Positions 35,986-44,129 of a stretch of DNA of 64,000 bases are shown piece after piece. The number at the start of each line of letters is the position of its first letter. The stretch's first letter is position 1. Below the pieces are notes generated by a model. The model was not told where the DNA came from. It searched no databases and was given only the letters and a program-made list of their open reading frames with translations. The DNA comes from Acidobacteriota bacterium (GTDB taxonomy: Bacteria > Acidobacteriota > Blastocatellia > Pyrinomonadales > Pyrinomonadaceae), in the NCBI GenBank assembly GCA_019639135.1, contig JAHBSL010000018.1:1-64000 (forward strand), written 5' to 3'. Both the position numbers and the translations under genes were made by a program.

Positions 35986-36075
35986 AAAATACCTCTTTTG
36001 CGATAGTTAGTTTTTGTTAAGCGAAGTTCGGTAAACTACCATTTTAGATTAAGCCCTGCGGCAAAGGCAAAATAA

Positions 36076-37146
36076 GTGATCACTGAACCGGACCGATCCG
36101 ACGACATCGAGCTTTCAAAAGCCGATCGTAAGCACTTCTCGCGGCTTAAGGCCGCGGCTGTTGTGCTTACGCTTTTCGGGATAGGCCTTTTCATTTACTT
36201 CATTTACTCGGTCGGAGTTTCCGAGATCATTGATAACATTCGCCGCTTCGGGTTCTTTGGTTTTGCCGTCATCCTTGCGATCTATTTCGTTCGGGTTCTC
36301 ATCAGGTCACTTGCCTGGAAGCTTTCTGTTTATGAGCCTTATCGGCTTGAGATGCGCGATACTGTGCCGGCCGTGCTTATCGGCGAGGCGCTGAGCAGCA
36401 TGATCCCGCTTGGCATCGTCATCAGCGGTACTGCGAAGGCGGTCGCGGTCCGCCGGAAAGTGCCGCTCGTAGTAGGGCTTTCGTCGGTCGCAACCGAAAA
36501 CCTTTTCTACAGTGTGACGACGAGCGCTTTTCTCCTGTTTGGGGCATTCACATTTCTACGCACTTTTGACCTTGATGAAGGCTGGGCGCTGACGATCGAT
36601 CTTCTGATCATCGGGCTTATCGCGGCGATCGCGTTCCTGATCCTGCTGGTGCTCAGGCAGTGGCACATCGCAAGCGAGGCTTGCGAATGGCTTTATCAGC
36701 GCGGCGTCTTGACGAGGCTGCTTGAAGGCGGGCGGCTTCAGGTCCGCCTGTTCGAGAATCTGATCTTCGGTTATTACCGCCGCCATCCCGGCCGATTTAT
36801 CCCGATATGCTTGCTGAACGCCGCTTTCCACGCCCTTGGCGTGCTTGAGGTCTGGTTCATTCTTTCCCGCATTTCGGACACCGGTGCAACCGCCCTCAAC
36901 GCCTTTCTGCTCGAATCGGTCAGTCGGCTGATCACGATCGTCTTCAAGCTGGTTCCCTTTCTCATCGGAGTTGACGAGGCCGGGGCTCAGTTCGTCGCCG
37001 AAACGGTCGGGATCGGAGTCGGGATCGGTGTAACGCTCGCGCTTATCAGAAAGGGGCGAATACTCTTCTGGGCGATGACGGGAATCGCCATTTTGATCAG
37101 CCGCGGACTTTCGCTGCGGAAGATCCTTCGCAACATCGAAAACTAG
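36076..37146 (+). CDS. LPG synthase/flippase-like (YbhN/UPF0104) membrane protein
   Basis: A 356-residue protein with about 8 membrane helices from residue 25 on. It fits the lysylphosphatidylglycerol synthase transmembrane region family (UPF0104/YbhN): VLIRSLAWKLSVYEP, LIGEALSSMIPLGIVISGTAKAVAVRRKVPL and FLIGVDEAGAQFVAETVGI. These are flippase-like proteins often associated with lipid or polysaccharide export. It ends four bases inside the convergent permease gene. Substrate unknown. Confidence 0.85.
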   Translation: MITEPDRSDDIELSKADRKHFSRLKAAAVVLTLFGIGLFIYFIYSVGVSEIIDNIRRFGFFGFAVILAIYFVRVLIRSLAWKLSVYEPYRLEMRDTVPAVLIGEALSSMIPLGIVISGTAKAVAVRRKVPLVVGLSSVATENLFYSVTTSAFLLFGAFTFLRTFDLDEGWALTIDLLIIGLIAAIAFLILLVLRQWHIASEACEWLYQRGVLTRLLEGGRLQVRLFENLIFGYYRRHPGRFIPICLLNAAFHALGVLEVWFILSRISDTGATALNAFLLESVSRLITIVFKLVPFLIGVDEAGAQFVAETVGIGVGIGVTLALIRKGRILFWAMTGIAILISRGLSLRKILRNIEN

Positions 37147-38930
37147 AAAGGCCAGAAGACGGGCACGAGGAGCATCGAGACCGCGAACACAAGGATCGTC
37201 AGGATGGTCCCAACCTTTACAAAATCCATAAATCGGTAACGCCCCGGGCCATAGACCAACACACACGCCGGTTCAAGCGGTGTGATGAAAGAGAATGACG
37301 CGGCAAGCGTTACGGCAATGACGAATGTCCGCGGGTTGTAGCCGAGTGCGATCGCCGTTTTTACCGCAACCGGGAGAACGACGAGAGCTGCTGCCTGATT
37401 GGACATCGGCTGGGTCAATGCGACCGTAAGAATGAAGAAGCCGGCGAGCACGGCCATCGGCCCGAGGGCACCAAAGTAGGTCTCGATCAGCCCGGCGAGG
37501 TACTGATCGGCACCGGTCTTTTCCATCGCGACGCCGAAACTCATCATACAGGCGATGAGGACCAGCAACCGAAAATCGATCATCTGATACATCTCAGCAT
37601 AACGAACCGTTTTGGTCGCGAGCAGCAGAAAAACGCCGGCGAGTACGGCAATTGCAAGCGGTATAGAGATGCCGATCAAGATGCCCGAAACCGAAAGGGC
37701 GAGGAAAAGGCCGAAAGCGGCCAGAGCCCATTTACGCTTGTCGAGCCGCATGCTCTTGGCCGAGAGGTCTTCGAGGAGCAGTATCTCGCCATCCGCCACA
37801 AGCGGTTCGATCTTATCCCGCGAACCCTGTACAAGAAGCACATCGCCAAACTTGAGCATCGTGTCGCTCATTTTGTCGATCACCGTTTCGCCGTAGCGAT
37901 TGATGGCAAGCACGGTCAGGTCGTAGGTTTGGCGAAAGCGGAGCGTCTTCATCGTCTGCCCGACGAAGGCCGAGTCGCGCATTATCAGCACCTCGAATAG
38001 CTCGACGCTCTGATATTCGAGGACATGGTCATTTAGCTTGAAGTCCGGCCGAAGCTCAAGCCCGACTTCCTCCTTAACACGAAGCAGGTCGCCGATCTTG
38101 CCCTCGACGATCAGGATGTCGCCCATCCGGATCCGTTCGTTCGCGCCCGGTGCGATGCGTTTCTCTTCGTCGCGGATGATGTTGAGGATAGCGAGATCGA
38201 GTTCGGCGGCAAGACTTGCTTCCCGCAGAGTTTGCCCGATCAGGCGCGAGCCCGGAAGCACCACCAACTCTGAGATATAGTCGCGGATGCTGTACTGATC
38301 GGTCAGCGATTCGCCGCCGCCGGCCGTGGGGAGCATCCGCCGACCGAGAACGAGCATATAGAAGATGCCGACAAGGACCATCACAATGCCGACCGGAGTC
38401 AGCTCGAACATCGAGAGTGCGTCAAGGCCATATCGCTGGATCGCACCGCTGACGGCTAGATTTGTGGAGGTGCCGATGAGCGTACAGCTTCCGCCGAGGA
38501 TCGCTCCAAAGGCGAGCGGCATCAGGAGCTTTGATGGCGGGAGCTTTGCCTTTGCCGCAAGTCCGATGACGACCGGCAGGAACATCGCGGTCGTCGTCGT
38601 GTTCTTCAGAACGGATGCCGAAAGAGCGGCCGTTGCCATTATGAGTGCCGTTAGGACGAACTCGCTATCGCCGGCAATCTTGTGAAGCCGCCGCCCGATG
38701 AGGTCAACAAGGCCGGTCTTGATCAGCCCACCGACAAGGATGAAAAGCCCGCCGATGGTGATGATTATGTCGTTTCCAAAACCGGCCACTGCCTCGCCGA
38801 CGCCGAGCACGCCCGTGACCACCAGCGACATCACGAGCAAAAGCCCGACGACATCGACCGGCAGCTTCTCGGTCGCGAAAAGGACGATCGCGACAACGAG
38901 CAGGAGAAGAGTGATCTCTATCGGCGACAT
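37143..38930 (-). CDS. SLC13-family permease with two RCK_C (TrkA-C) domains
   Basis: A 595-residue transporter. N-terminal membrane region (about 1-200) begins with an SLC13/ArsB-like helix cluster, GGSCTLIGTSTNLAVSG (SNT motif). Two cytosolic RCK_C/TrkA-C domains follow at about 205-290 and 300-385 (REASLAAELDLAILNIIRDEE, VLLVQGSRDKIEPLV), then the second membrane half with MSNQAAALVVLPVA. RCK_C domains usually bind ligands that regulate transport. Likely substrates are anions such as sulphate or dicarboxylates. ATG 38930 is preferred over an upstream TTG. Confidence 0.88.
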   Translation of the reverse strand: MSPIEITLLLLVVAIVLFATEKLPVDVVGLLLVMSLVVTGVLGVGEAVAGFGNDIIITIGGLFILVGGLIKTGLVDLIGRRLHKIAGDSEFVLTALIMATAALSASVLKNTTTTAMFLPVVIGLAAKAKLPPSKLLMPLAFGAILGGSCTLIGTSTNLAVSGAIQRYGLDALSMFELTPVGIVMVLVGIFYMLVLGRRMLPTAGGGESLTDQYSIRDYISELVVLPGSRLIGQTLREASLAAELDLAILNIIRDEEKRIAPGANERIRMGDILIVEGKIGDLLRVKEEVGLELRPDFKLNDHVLEYQSVELFEVLIMRDSAFVGQTMKTLRFRQTYDLTVLAINRYGETVIDKMSDTMLKFGDVLLVQGSRDKIEPLVADGEILLLEDLSAKSMRLDKRKWALAAFGLFLALSVSGILIGISIPLAIAVLAGVFLLLATKTVRYAEMYQMIDFRLLVLIACMMSFGVAMEKTGADQYLAGLIETYFGALGPMAVLAGFFILTVALTQPMSNQAAALVVLPVAVKTAIALGYNPRTFVIAVTLAASFSFITPLEPACVLVYGPGRYRFMDFVKVGTILTILVFAVSMLLVPVFWPF

Positions 38931-39065
38931 TGTTGGCAAAGCATACAGAAATCAGGCGAATTTTGGAAGCTAATTATCACACCGTACACCGGCCGCGTGA
39001 TTTGAATTTCAACAAGAGTCGGCATACGATTGCGGGGTCACCTTCGTGAAGTGTCTGGAGATAAT

Positions 39066-40607
39066 ATGCGCATAAGATCCTTTATCCTTTTTTTGGTTCT
39101 TTCTCTTTCGTTCACGCCCGTTACACATGCACAGTCGCTCGAAGATAAGCTTGCGGCGATCGATGCCTATGCACAAAGGGTTTTGGTCGATCAAAAGCAG
39201 CCGGGAATAGCTATCGCCGTTGTCCGCGACGACAAGGTCCTTTTTGCAAAGGGCTACGGCACGAAGGAACTCGGCAAGAACTCGCCGGTCGATGCGAATA
39301 CTGTCTTTGCGATCGCTTCGAACTCGAAAGCCTTCGCGACGGCGACCCTCGCCATACTCGTCGATGAGGGCAAGATCAAATGGGACGACAAGGTCTCGCA
39401 GTATCTTCCCGAGTTCAAGATGTACGATCCGTGGGTGACGAACGAGTTGACCATCCGCGACCTTGTTACGCATCGCGTCGGGCTTGATACTTTTAGCGGC
39501 GACCTGCTTTGGTATGAGGCGACCTACAAACCCGAAGAGATACTCGAACGCGTCCGGCACCTGAAGCCGGTTTCGAGCTTCCGCACGAGATTCGGCTATC
39601 AGAACCTGATGTTCATTGCGGCGGGCGAGGTGGTAAAGAAGGTGACCGGCAAGCCGTGGTGCAGCTTTGTCAAAGAACGCATCCTCGACCCGCTCGGGAT
39701 GAGCCGAACGACCTGCAGCGTCAACAACCTGCCCGATAACGCCGCCTGGCCGCACAACGAATCCGGCGGCACGATGCGTGTTCTCCACCGCGGGAACGTT
39801 GATGGCTCGATCTCGGCCGCGGCACTCAATTCGTCGGTAAACGATCTTTCGAAATGGGTCAGAACGCAGCTCGGCCGCGGCACTTTCGAGGGCAAGCAGA
39901 TCTTCAGCCGCGAGCGGAGCTGGGAGATGTGGCAGCCCTATATGGCACAGCAGGTCGCCGAACCGCGGGACCGCTCGACCCCGCCGACGCAGTTTCGCGG
40001 CGTTGCGATGGGCTGGTTCGTCAGCGACTATCGCGGCCGCAAGATCGTCGAGCACAGCGGCGGGCTCGACGGGATGCTTTCCTATACGGTGCTGATACCC
40101 GAGCTCAATACGGGATTCGTTATCCTTACGAACAGCGAATCGCCGGCCTTTCGAGTGATGCGCGGGAAAATGATCGACATTTTTACGGACGCGCCCGAAC
40201 GCGACTATAACGCCGAGGCCCTTGCTGCGGCCGAGCGTGGCAAAGCCGCCGCCGCGGAGGCGATGAAGCGAGTCGATGCAACGAGAGTTGCAGGGACGAA
40301 GCCGACGCTCAAGCTCGCCGATTATGCCGGCACGTACGGTGATAAACTCTATGGCGATATCACTATCAGCGAAGAGAACGGCAAGCTGGTGATGCGGTTC
40401 TTGCCGTCGCCTCGGTTCGTTGCGGACCTTGAGCATTGGCATTACGATACGTTCGTCATTCGCTGGCGTTCCTCGGTTGCATACAACTTTCCGCGAGGCT
40501 TCGTTACCTTTACCATCGACCGCAACGGCAAAACGGACGAGCTGAAGATCGACCAGCCGAACAACGATTTCTGGTTCTACGAACTTACGCCGAAGCGAAA
40601 ACCGTAG
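39066..40607 (+). CDS. Serine hydrolase of the class C beta-lactamase fold
   Basis: A 513-residue exported hydrolase. The start at 39066 begins a signal peptide (MRIRSFILFLVLSLSFTPVTHAQ). The Ser-x-x-Lys motif is SNSK, the YxN tyrosine is YQN and HSGG is the third motif, as in class C beta-lactamases/penicillin-binding esterases. The C-terminal part (about 395-510, KPTLKLADYAGTYGDKLYGD) is a DUF3471-type domain. Such enzymes are mostly peptidases or esterases with no lactamase resistance role; substrate unknown. Confidence 0.9.
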   Translation: MRIRSFILFLVLSLSFTPVTHAQSLEDKLAAIDAYAQRVLVDQKQPGIAIAVVRDDKVLFAKGYGTKELGKNSPVDANTVFAIASNSKAFATATLAILVDEGKIKWDDKVSQYLPEFKMYDPWVTNELTIRDLVTHRVGLDTFSGDLLWYEATYKPEEILERVRHLKPVSSFRTRFGYQNLMFIAAGEVVKKVTGKPWCSFVKERILDPLGMSRTTCSVNNLPDNAAWPHNESGGTMRVLHRGNVDGSISAAALNSSVNDLSKWVRTQLGRGTFEGKQIFSRERSWEMWQPYMAQQVAEPRDRSTPPTQFRGVAMGWFVSDYRGRKIVEHSGGLDGMLSYTVLIPELNTGFVILTNSESPAFRVMRGKMIDIFTDAPERDYNAEALAAAERGKAAAAEAMKRVDATRVAGTKPTLKLADYAGTYGDKLYGDITISEENGKLVMRFLPSPRFVADLEHWHYDTFVIRWRSSVAYNFPRGFVTFTIDRNGKTDELKIDQPNNDFWFYELTPKRKP

Positions 40608-40711
40608 GTTTTGGACTCGACATCGTTCGCGGAGTTGTGCAAAAATCCTTATTTGCCCGATAAAGACCAATCGATAAGTAAAACACAGACCAGGAGACCA
40701 ATTTCCAATTG

Positions 40712-40909
40712 ATGTCAGAAGAAGCAGTACAGGCAGCGGAAGCTGCGGAAGAGACGCCCGGCACCGAAGATGTGCATTACCAGGCCGTTGAGAAAGACGG
40801 CGAGGTGACCGCAATTTGGGAAATGCAGGGGCACAAACACATCCGCACCATTCACCCGCAATCAGCCGAAGGCAAGCAGATCCTCGCACTGTTCGAGACG
40901 GCGGCCTAG
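40712..40909 (+). CDS. Small soluble protein of unknown function
   Basis: A 65-residue acidic N terminus (MSEEAVQAAEAAEETPGTED) followed by a compact beta domain ending QSAEGKQILALFETAA. No family recognised. GGAG lies about 15 bases upstream with the ATG as start; a TTG codon directly before it is also possible. It lies alone between convergent units and may be expressed by itself. Confidence 0.6.
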   Translation: MSEEAVQAAEAAEETPGTEDVHYQAVEKDGEVTAIWEMQGHKHIRTIHPQSAEGKQILALFETAA

Positions 40910-40984
40910 CCCGACGCTCGAGCTGCACAGAAATCCGGTTTTCGACCGCACGAACGCCGCCGGACGGTGTTCGTGTTTTTGCGC

Positions 40985-41776
40985 TTAGAAAGGCCATAGG
41001 TTGAGCACCGGATGGCTCACCGCGGGCAGCCGGCGGCCGGCGAACTCCGCAACGGGGCGGATGCCGATGCCCGACGAGGTGAGAAAGATCGCCTCCGCCG
41101 CTTCGAGTACGTCAATTCCCGCCTCCGCCTCGCGGCATTCCAGATTCTCGAGGACCAATTCACGAACCGTACCGGCAAGGCAGCCGGTGGGAAGCGATGG
41201 CGTAAAAAGCTCGCCGCTGCTGAGCCAGAAGATGTTCGTCATCGCTCCCGAAACAATCTCGCCGCGTTCATTGAACCGAACGGCCTCGTGAAAGCCGCGA
41301 TCGCGGGCTTCCTCGGCGGCAAGCAGGTTCTCGAGATAGTTGCACGACTTGATGCCCGCGAGCGGCGATGCGGAGTTGACCGCGAAGGGCGAGACGCCAA
41401 GCCGGAGCTTGCCGGGCACGGGACGAAGATCGCCGGTGATGATTTGCAGCTCAGTTGCGGTTTCGCCACTCCCGACCCAAATGCTGCTCCCGCCCACATC
41501 GAGGAGCGTTATCCGAGCACGGCCGCTCGCGAACTCGTTTGCCGCTATCACAGCCTCAAGCCCCGCTCCGATCGCAGCGTCTTCGACCGATGCAAGCCCA
41601 ACGGCACGAGCATTCTCGCTCAAGCGGCGCAGATGTTTTTCAAAAAGGAACGGCCGCCCGCCCTCGATCCGAAGGGTCGTGAAAACGCCTTTGCCGTAGA
41701 GCACGCCCGCACTCGCCGCGAGCGGAGCATCGCTTTGCTCGACGATCTCTCCTTTTGCGTGAAGGTACTTATGCAT
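40985..41776 (-). CDS. Class IV aminotransferase / aminodeoxychorismate lyase-like
   Basis: A 263-residue fold type IV PLP enzyme, related to PabC, D-amino acid aminotransferase and branched-chain aminotransferases. The PLP-binding lysine is in SPLAGIKSCNYLEN; TNIFWL and GCLAGTVRELVL complete the cofactor pocket. Its start at 41776 is the family's usual MHKYLHAKGE-type beginning. Downstream of the alpha/beta hydrolase gene with 2 bases between, so co-transcribed. Substrate choice, aminodeoxychorismate or other, is open. Confidence 0.85.
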   Translation of the reverse strand: MHKYLHAKGEIVEQSDAPLAASAGVLYGKGVFTTLRIEGGRPFLFEKHLRRLSENARAVGLASVEDAAIGAGLEAVIAANEFASGRARITLLDVGGSSIWVGSGETATELQIITGDLRPVPGKLRLGVSPFAVNSASPLAGIKSCNYLENLLAAEEARDRGFHEAVRFNERGEIVSGAMTNIFWLSSGELFTPSLPTGCLAGTVRELVLENLECREAEAGIDVLEAAEAIFLTSSGIGIRPVAEFAGRRLPAVSHPVLNLWPF

Positions 41777-41778
41777 CG

Positions 41779-42774
41779 CTAAGCATGCAGCCGGCCGCCT
41801 TCCGGCTCCGTGACTCTGCCTTTGCGGTCGTGGGCGAAGTCGGCGACGAGGCGGACGAAGGCGTCGGTCTTTTCCTCCTGCGGGACGTGGCCGCAATTTT
41901 TTAGCACGACGAGACGCGAGCGAACGATCGAATCATAGAGCTTGATGCCGTTTGCGAGCGGGATGACGCGGTCCTCCTCGCCCCAGATGAGCAGCGTCGG
42001 CTGGGCGATGAGATAGGCGTCGTTCTCGATCCGCCGGGCGTGCCAGTTGCGCGAGGTGGCAAGCACCGAGTGGTGTGCGTCCGCCGCCTTGAGCGGCCGC
42101 TGAACGTTGCTAATTCGCTCATCGGTGATCATGTGGTGATTGGCCGGTGCGAGCGTGTTGTGCATTCGCTGCCTGAGGAACGCCTTTGAATCGACGAGGA
42201 ACGGCGTTATCACTTCGCCGACGCCGGGCACCGAGGCAAGCCGCAGAACGGGATGCCGCTTTGCGTCGTCATTGATAACGGCATCGACCAGGACGAGCTT
42301 TTCGACGCGGCCGGGATAATCGAGCGCGAGAGTTGCCGCGACCGCTCCGCCATAGGAACTCCCGACGACCGTCGCACTGCCGATGCCGAGCCTGTCCATC
42401 AGCCGCGAGACGATGCGGGCCTGCGAAGGGATGGTGTAGTCAAACCAGCGTGGCTTTTCCGAATAGCCAAAGCCGACGAGGTCGAGCGCGATAACGCGAA
42501 AGCCCTCGGCCGCGAGCAGCGGCGCCGCTGACTTCCAAACATAGACCGAGGCCGTGTAGCCGTGGATGAGCAGCAGCGGCGGGCCGCTCGGGTCACCAAA
42601 TTCCTGAATGTGAATGCGGATGCCGTCGATCGTGATGAACCGCGAGCGGTCGCTGTGCGGCAGCACCTCGCGGGCACGCTCCCAGCTCGCACTTCGCTCG
42701 CGCGTCAACATCTTTACCGCCACCGCCGCGGCAAGCCCGCCGCCGACCGCCAATGCAAGATCTCTTTTCTTCAT
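41779..42774 (-). CDS. Alpha/beta hydrolase
   Basis: A 331-residue alpha/beta hydrolase with a predicted N-terminal membrane segment (residues 5-22, ALAVGGGLAAAVAVKML). The nucleophile elbow is VVGSSYGGA, HGYTAS is the oxyanion-region motif, and the catalytic histidine is in NCGHVPQEE. Similar proteins are esterases or epoxide-hydrolase-like enzymes; substrate unknown. It is first gene of a pair with the class IV aminotransferase. Confidence 0.9.
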   Translation of the reverse strand: MKKRDLALAVGGGLAAAVAVKMLTRERSASWERAREVLPHSDRSRFITIDGIRIHIQEFGDPSGPPLLLIHGYTASVYVWKSAAPLLAAEGFRVIALDLVGFGYSEKPRWFDYTIPSQARIVSRLMDRLGIGSATVVGSSYGGAVAATLALDYPGRVEKLVLVDAVINDDAKRHPVLRLASVPGVGEVITPFLVDSKAFLRQRMHNTLAPANHHMITDERISNVQRPLKAADAHHSVLATSRNWHARRIENDAYLIAQPTLLIWGEEDRVIPLANGIKLYDSIVRSRLVVLKNCGHVPQEEKTDAFVRLVADFAHDRKGRVTEPEGGRLHA

Positions 42775-42824
42775 ATCTCAACTCTCTCCCGCTTGTTTCA
42801 TTTTTTCGAAGGACGCGCGTTTCT

Positions 42825-42887
42825 TGAAACAGGTGAAACAACTGAAACAAGTGAAACAACTGAAACAACTGAAACGCGTGAAACTTT
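42825..42887. repeat. Tandem repeat of 9-bp units (TGAAACNNN), seven copies
   Basis: Seven consecutive copies of a 9-bp unit starting TGAAAC: consensus TGAAACAAC, with the copies at 42825, 42834, 42843, 42852, 42861, 42870 and 42879. It lies upstream of the alpha/beta hydrolase gene. It is a microsatellite-like array, not a CRISPR. Confidence 0.9.
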
Positions 42888-43130
42888 TCGGTGCCACGAA
42901 AGGCTTCGCCTTTAAGGGTAAGAGCCGCGTCGCAATGTCCGGTCACTTTCGCCACGCGACGATATTCCCACATCGCTCACCTGCCGCCAACGGTATTCTG
43001 AACGATATGGATGAAAAAAATGAAATGGATGATATGGAAGTTTTGGATAGTTGCGAAGTTGCGAGAGTTTCGAAGTTGCAGAGTTACGGAGAGTATGATT
43101 CCAAATTCGAGATTCCGAATTCCGAAAGCT

Positions 43131-43180
43131 CCCCTCCTTGAATAGGAGGGGTGGCCGCCGCTTCGGCGGACGGGGTGGTA
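43131..43180. repeat. Dispersed hairpin repeat, copy A
   Basis: CCCCTCCT...AGGAGGGG hairpin followed by GTGGCCG...CGGGGTGGT. A second copy with the same blocks lies at 50959-51000. Confidence 0.75.
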
Positions 43181-43237
43181 GAAGTTTCTGAGTCCCGGCA
43201 TTAGCCGGCGGAAAGAGTTACGCCTATAGGCGTGACC

Positions 43238-43269
43238 AATGCGGAGGCCCGCGCGTCAGCAAGGGCTTA
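43238..43269 (-). repeat. 32-bp repeat flanking the RHS fragment, left copy
   Basis: AATGCGGAGGCCCGCGCG and the following bases up to 43269 match, as reverse complement and with about 29 of 32 identical positions, the copy at 44032-44064 on the other side of the RHS fragment. Confidence 0.8.
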
Positions 43270-43291
43270 ACATCCGATACGGCCCGCCGGA

Positions 43292-43490
43292 GTCGTCGGA
43301 GACGACGGAATTGATGTAGCCCACGTCGCGAGACGTGGGACACGGCCAGATCAAAGCCCGAACCGTCGGAGACGGTGGCATCTGCCGATTCGATTATTCG
43401 AGCCACGAAAGAAGTAAAGAAGAAAATCGGGAATCCCGCGGCGTAGCCGCACTCGATATGAGCCAGCCGCCGGAAAGGCAAAGCCTTTCC
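43292..43490. repeat. Cluster of five short perfect hairpins
   Basis: Perfect stems with 3-4 base loops: 43292-43306 (GTCGTC/GACGAC), 43320-43339 (CCCACGTC/GACGTGGG), 43362-43376 (ACCGTC/GACGGT), 43438-43450 (GCGGC/GCCGC) and 43472-43490 (GGAAAGGC/GCCTTTCC). None has a T-run, so they are not terminators. They may be remnants of mobile palindromic elements or structured RNA. Confidence 0.6.
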
Positions 43491-43581
43491 GCTCATCGGG
43501 CGGCACAGCCGCGATGCACGAAGCCGGTTTGAACTATTGCCGCGGCTTGTTCTGAACTACACCGCTTGGGTGACATAATTC

Positions 43582-43998
43582 TTGGGCCGGGCGGTTTATA
43601 ATGCCATCTGGCAACTTGTGGCGGAGTACTCGACTCAAATAGAGACAGTTAAGCCGCAGGTTAGTTATTTGACAACCGATCATCTTGGGATCCCGCGGGT
43701 GGTTACGGACGAGGACGGGCGGGTGACGATCCGGCGGGACTACACGGCCTTTGGCGAGGAGAGCGTTACACCGGAGCGGGCGGCGGGGCTTGGCTATGCG
43801 GGCCAGAGCGAGACGCGGAAGGGCTACACGGGTTACGAGAAGGACACCGAATCGGGCCTAGACTTTGCCCAAGCGAGGTACTACAACCCGACGCACGGCC
43901 GCTTCACCTCGGTCGATCCGCTGACGGCGTCGATGGACGTTAAGAACCCGCAGACCTTTAACCGATACACCTACGTCCCTAAATGGAATGATGAATGA
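43582..43998 (+). pseudogene. RHS core C-terminal fragment
   Basis: A 138-residue fragment of an RHS-repeat protein. It contains LTTDHLGIPRVVTDEDGRV (end of an RHS/YD repeat), the RHS core blocks GYTGYEKDTESGLDFAQARYYNPTHGRFTSVDPL and NPQTFNRYTYV. Intact RHS proteins are thousands of residues, with a toxin tip after this core; here it begins internally and loses homology after RYTYV, where it runs into a dispersed repeat. Inverted copies of a 32-bp repeat flank it on both sides. Confidence 0.85.
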
Positions 43999-44031
43999 TG
44001 AATTCGGAATTCCAAGTTCCGCAATGGATGA

Positions 44032-44064
44032 TAAGCCCTTGTTGACGCGCGGGCCTCCGACATT
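44032..44064 (+). repeat. 32-bp repeat flanking the RHS fragment, right copy
   Basis: TAAGCCCTTGTTGACGCG and following bases form the inverted partner of 43238-43269. Nearby, 43988-44020 and 44065-44105 carry inverted copies of an AATGATGAATTCGGAAT-type sequence. Confidence 0.8.
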
Positions 44065-44129
44065 ATCCCGCATTCCGCATTCATCATTCCGAATTCCGCA
44101 TTCGGGTTGTCCCGGCTTTAGCCGGCCTT

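Larger units (their letters stand above)
42888..43581. other. Repeat-rich stretch without genes
   Basis: No gene is supported. The stretch carries a dispersed repeat at 43131-43180, a second repeat copy at 43238-43269, five tight hairpins between 43292 and 43490, and the palindrome CGCCTATAGGCG at 43221-43232. It resembles an accumulation site of small mobile repeats next to the RHS fragment. Confidence 0.65.

Noticed and set aside
39009-40997. A 662-codon open frame on the minus strand opposite the beta-lactamase-fold gene
   Set aside because: It is antisense to a gene with clear motifs (SNSK, YQN, HSGG), is arginine-rich and has no domain; it is a by-product of high GC in the third codon position.
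42825-42887. CRISPR array
   Set aside because: Nine-base units repeat directly without spacers and no cas gene is present.
43292-43490. CRISPR or terminator cluster
   Set aside because: The five hairpins differ in sequence, have no regular spacers and no T-runs.
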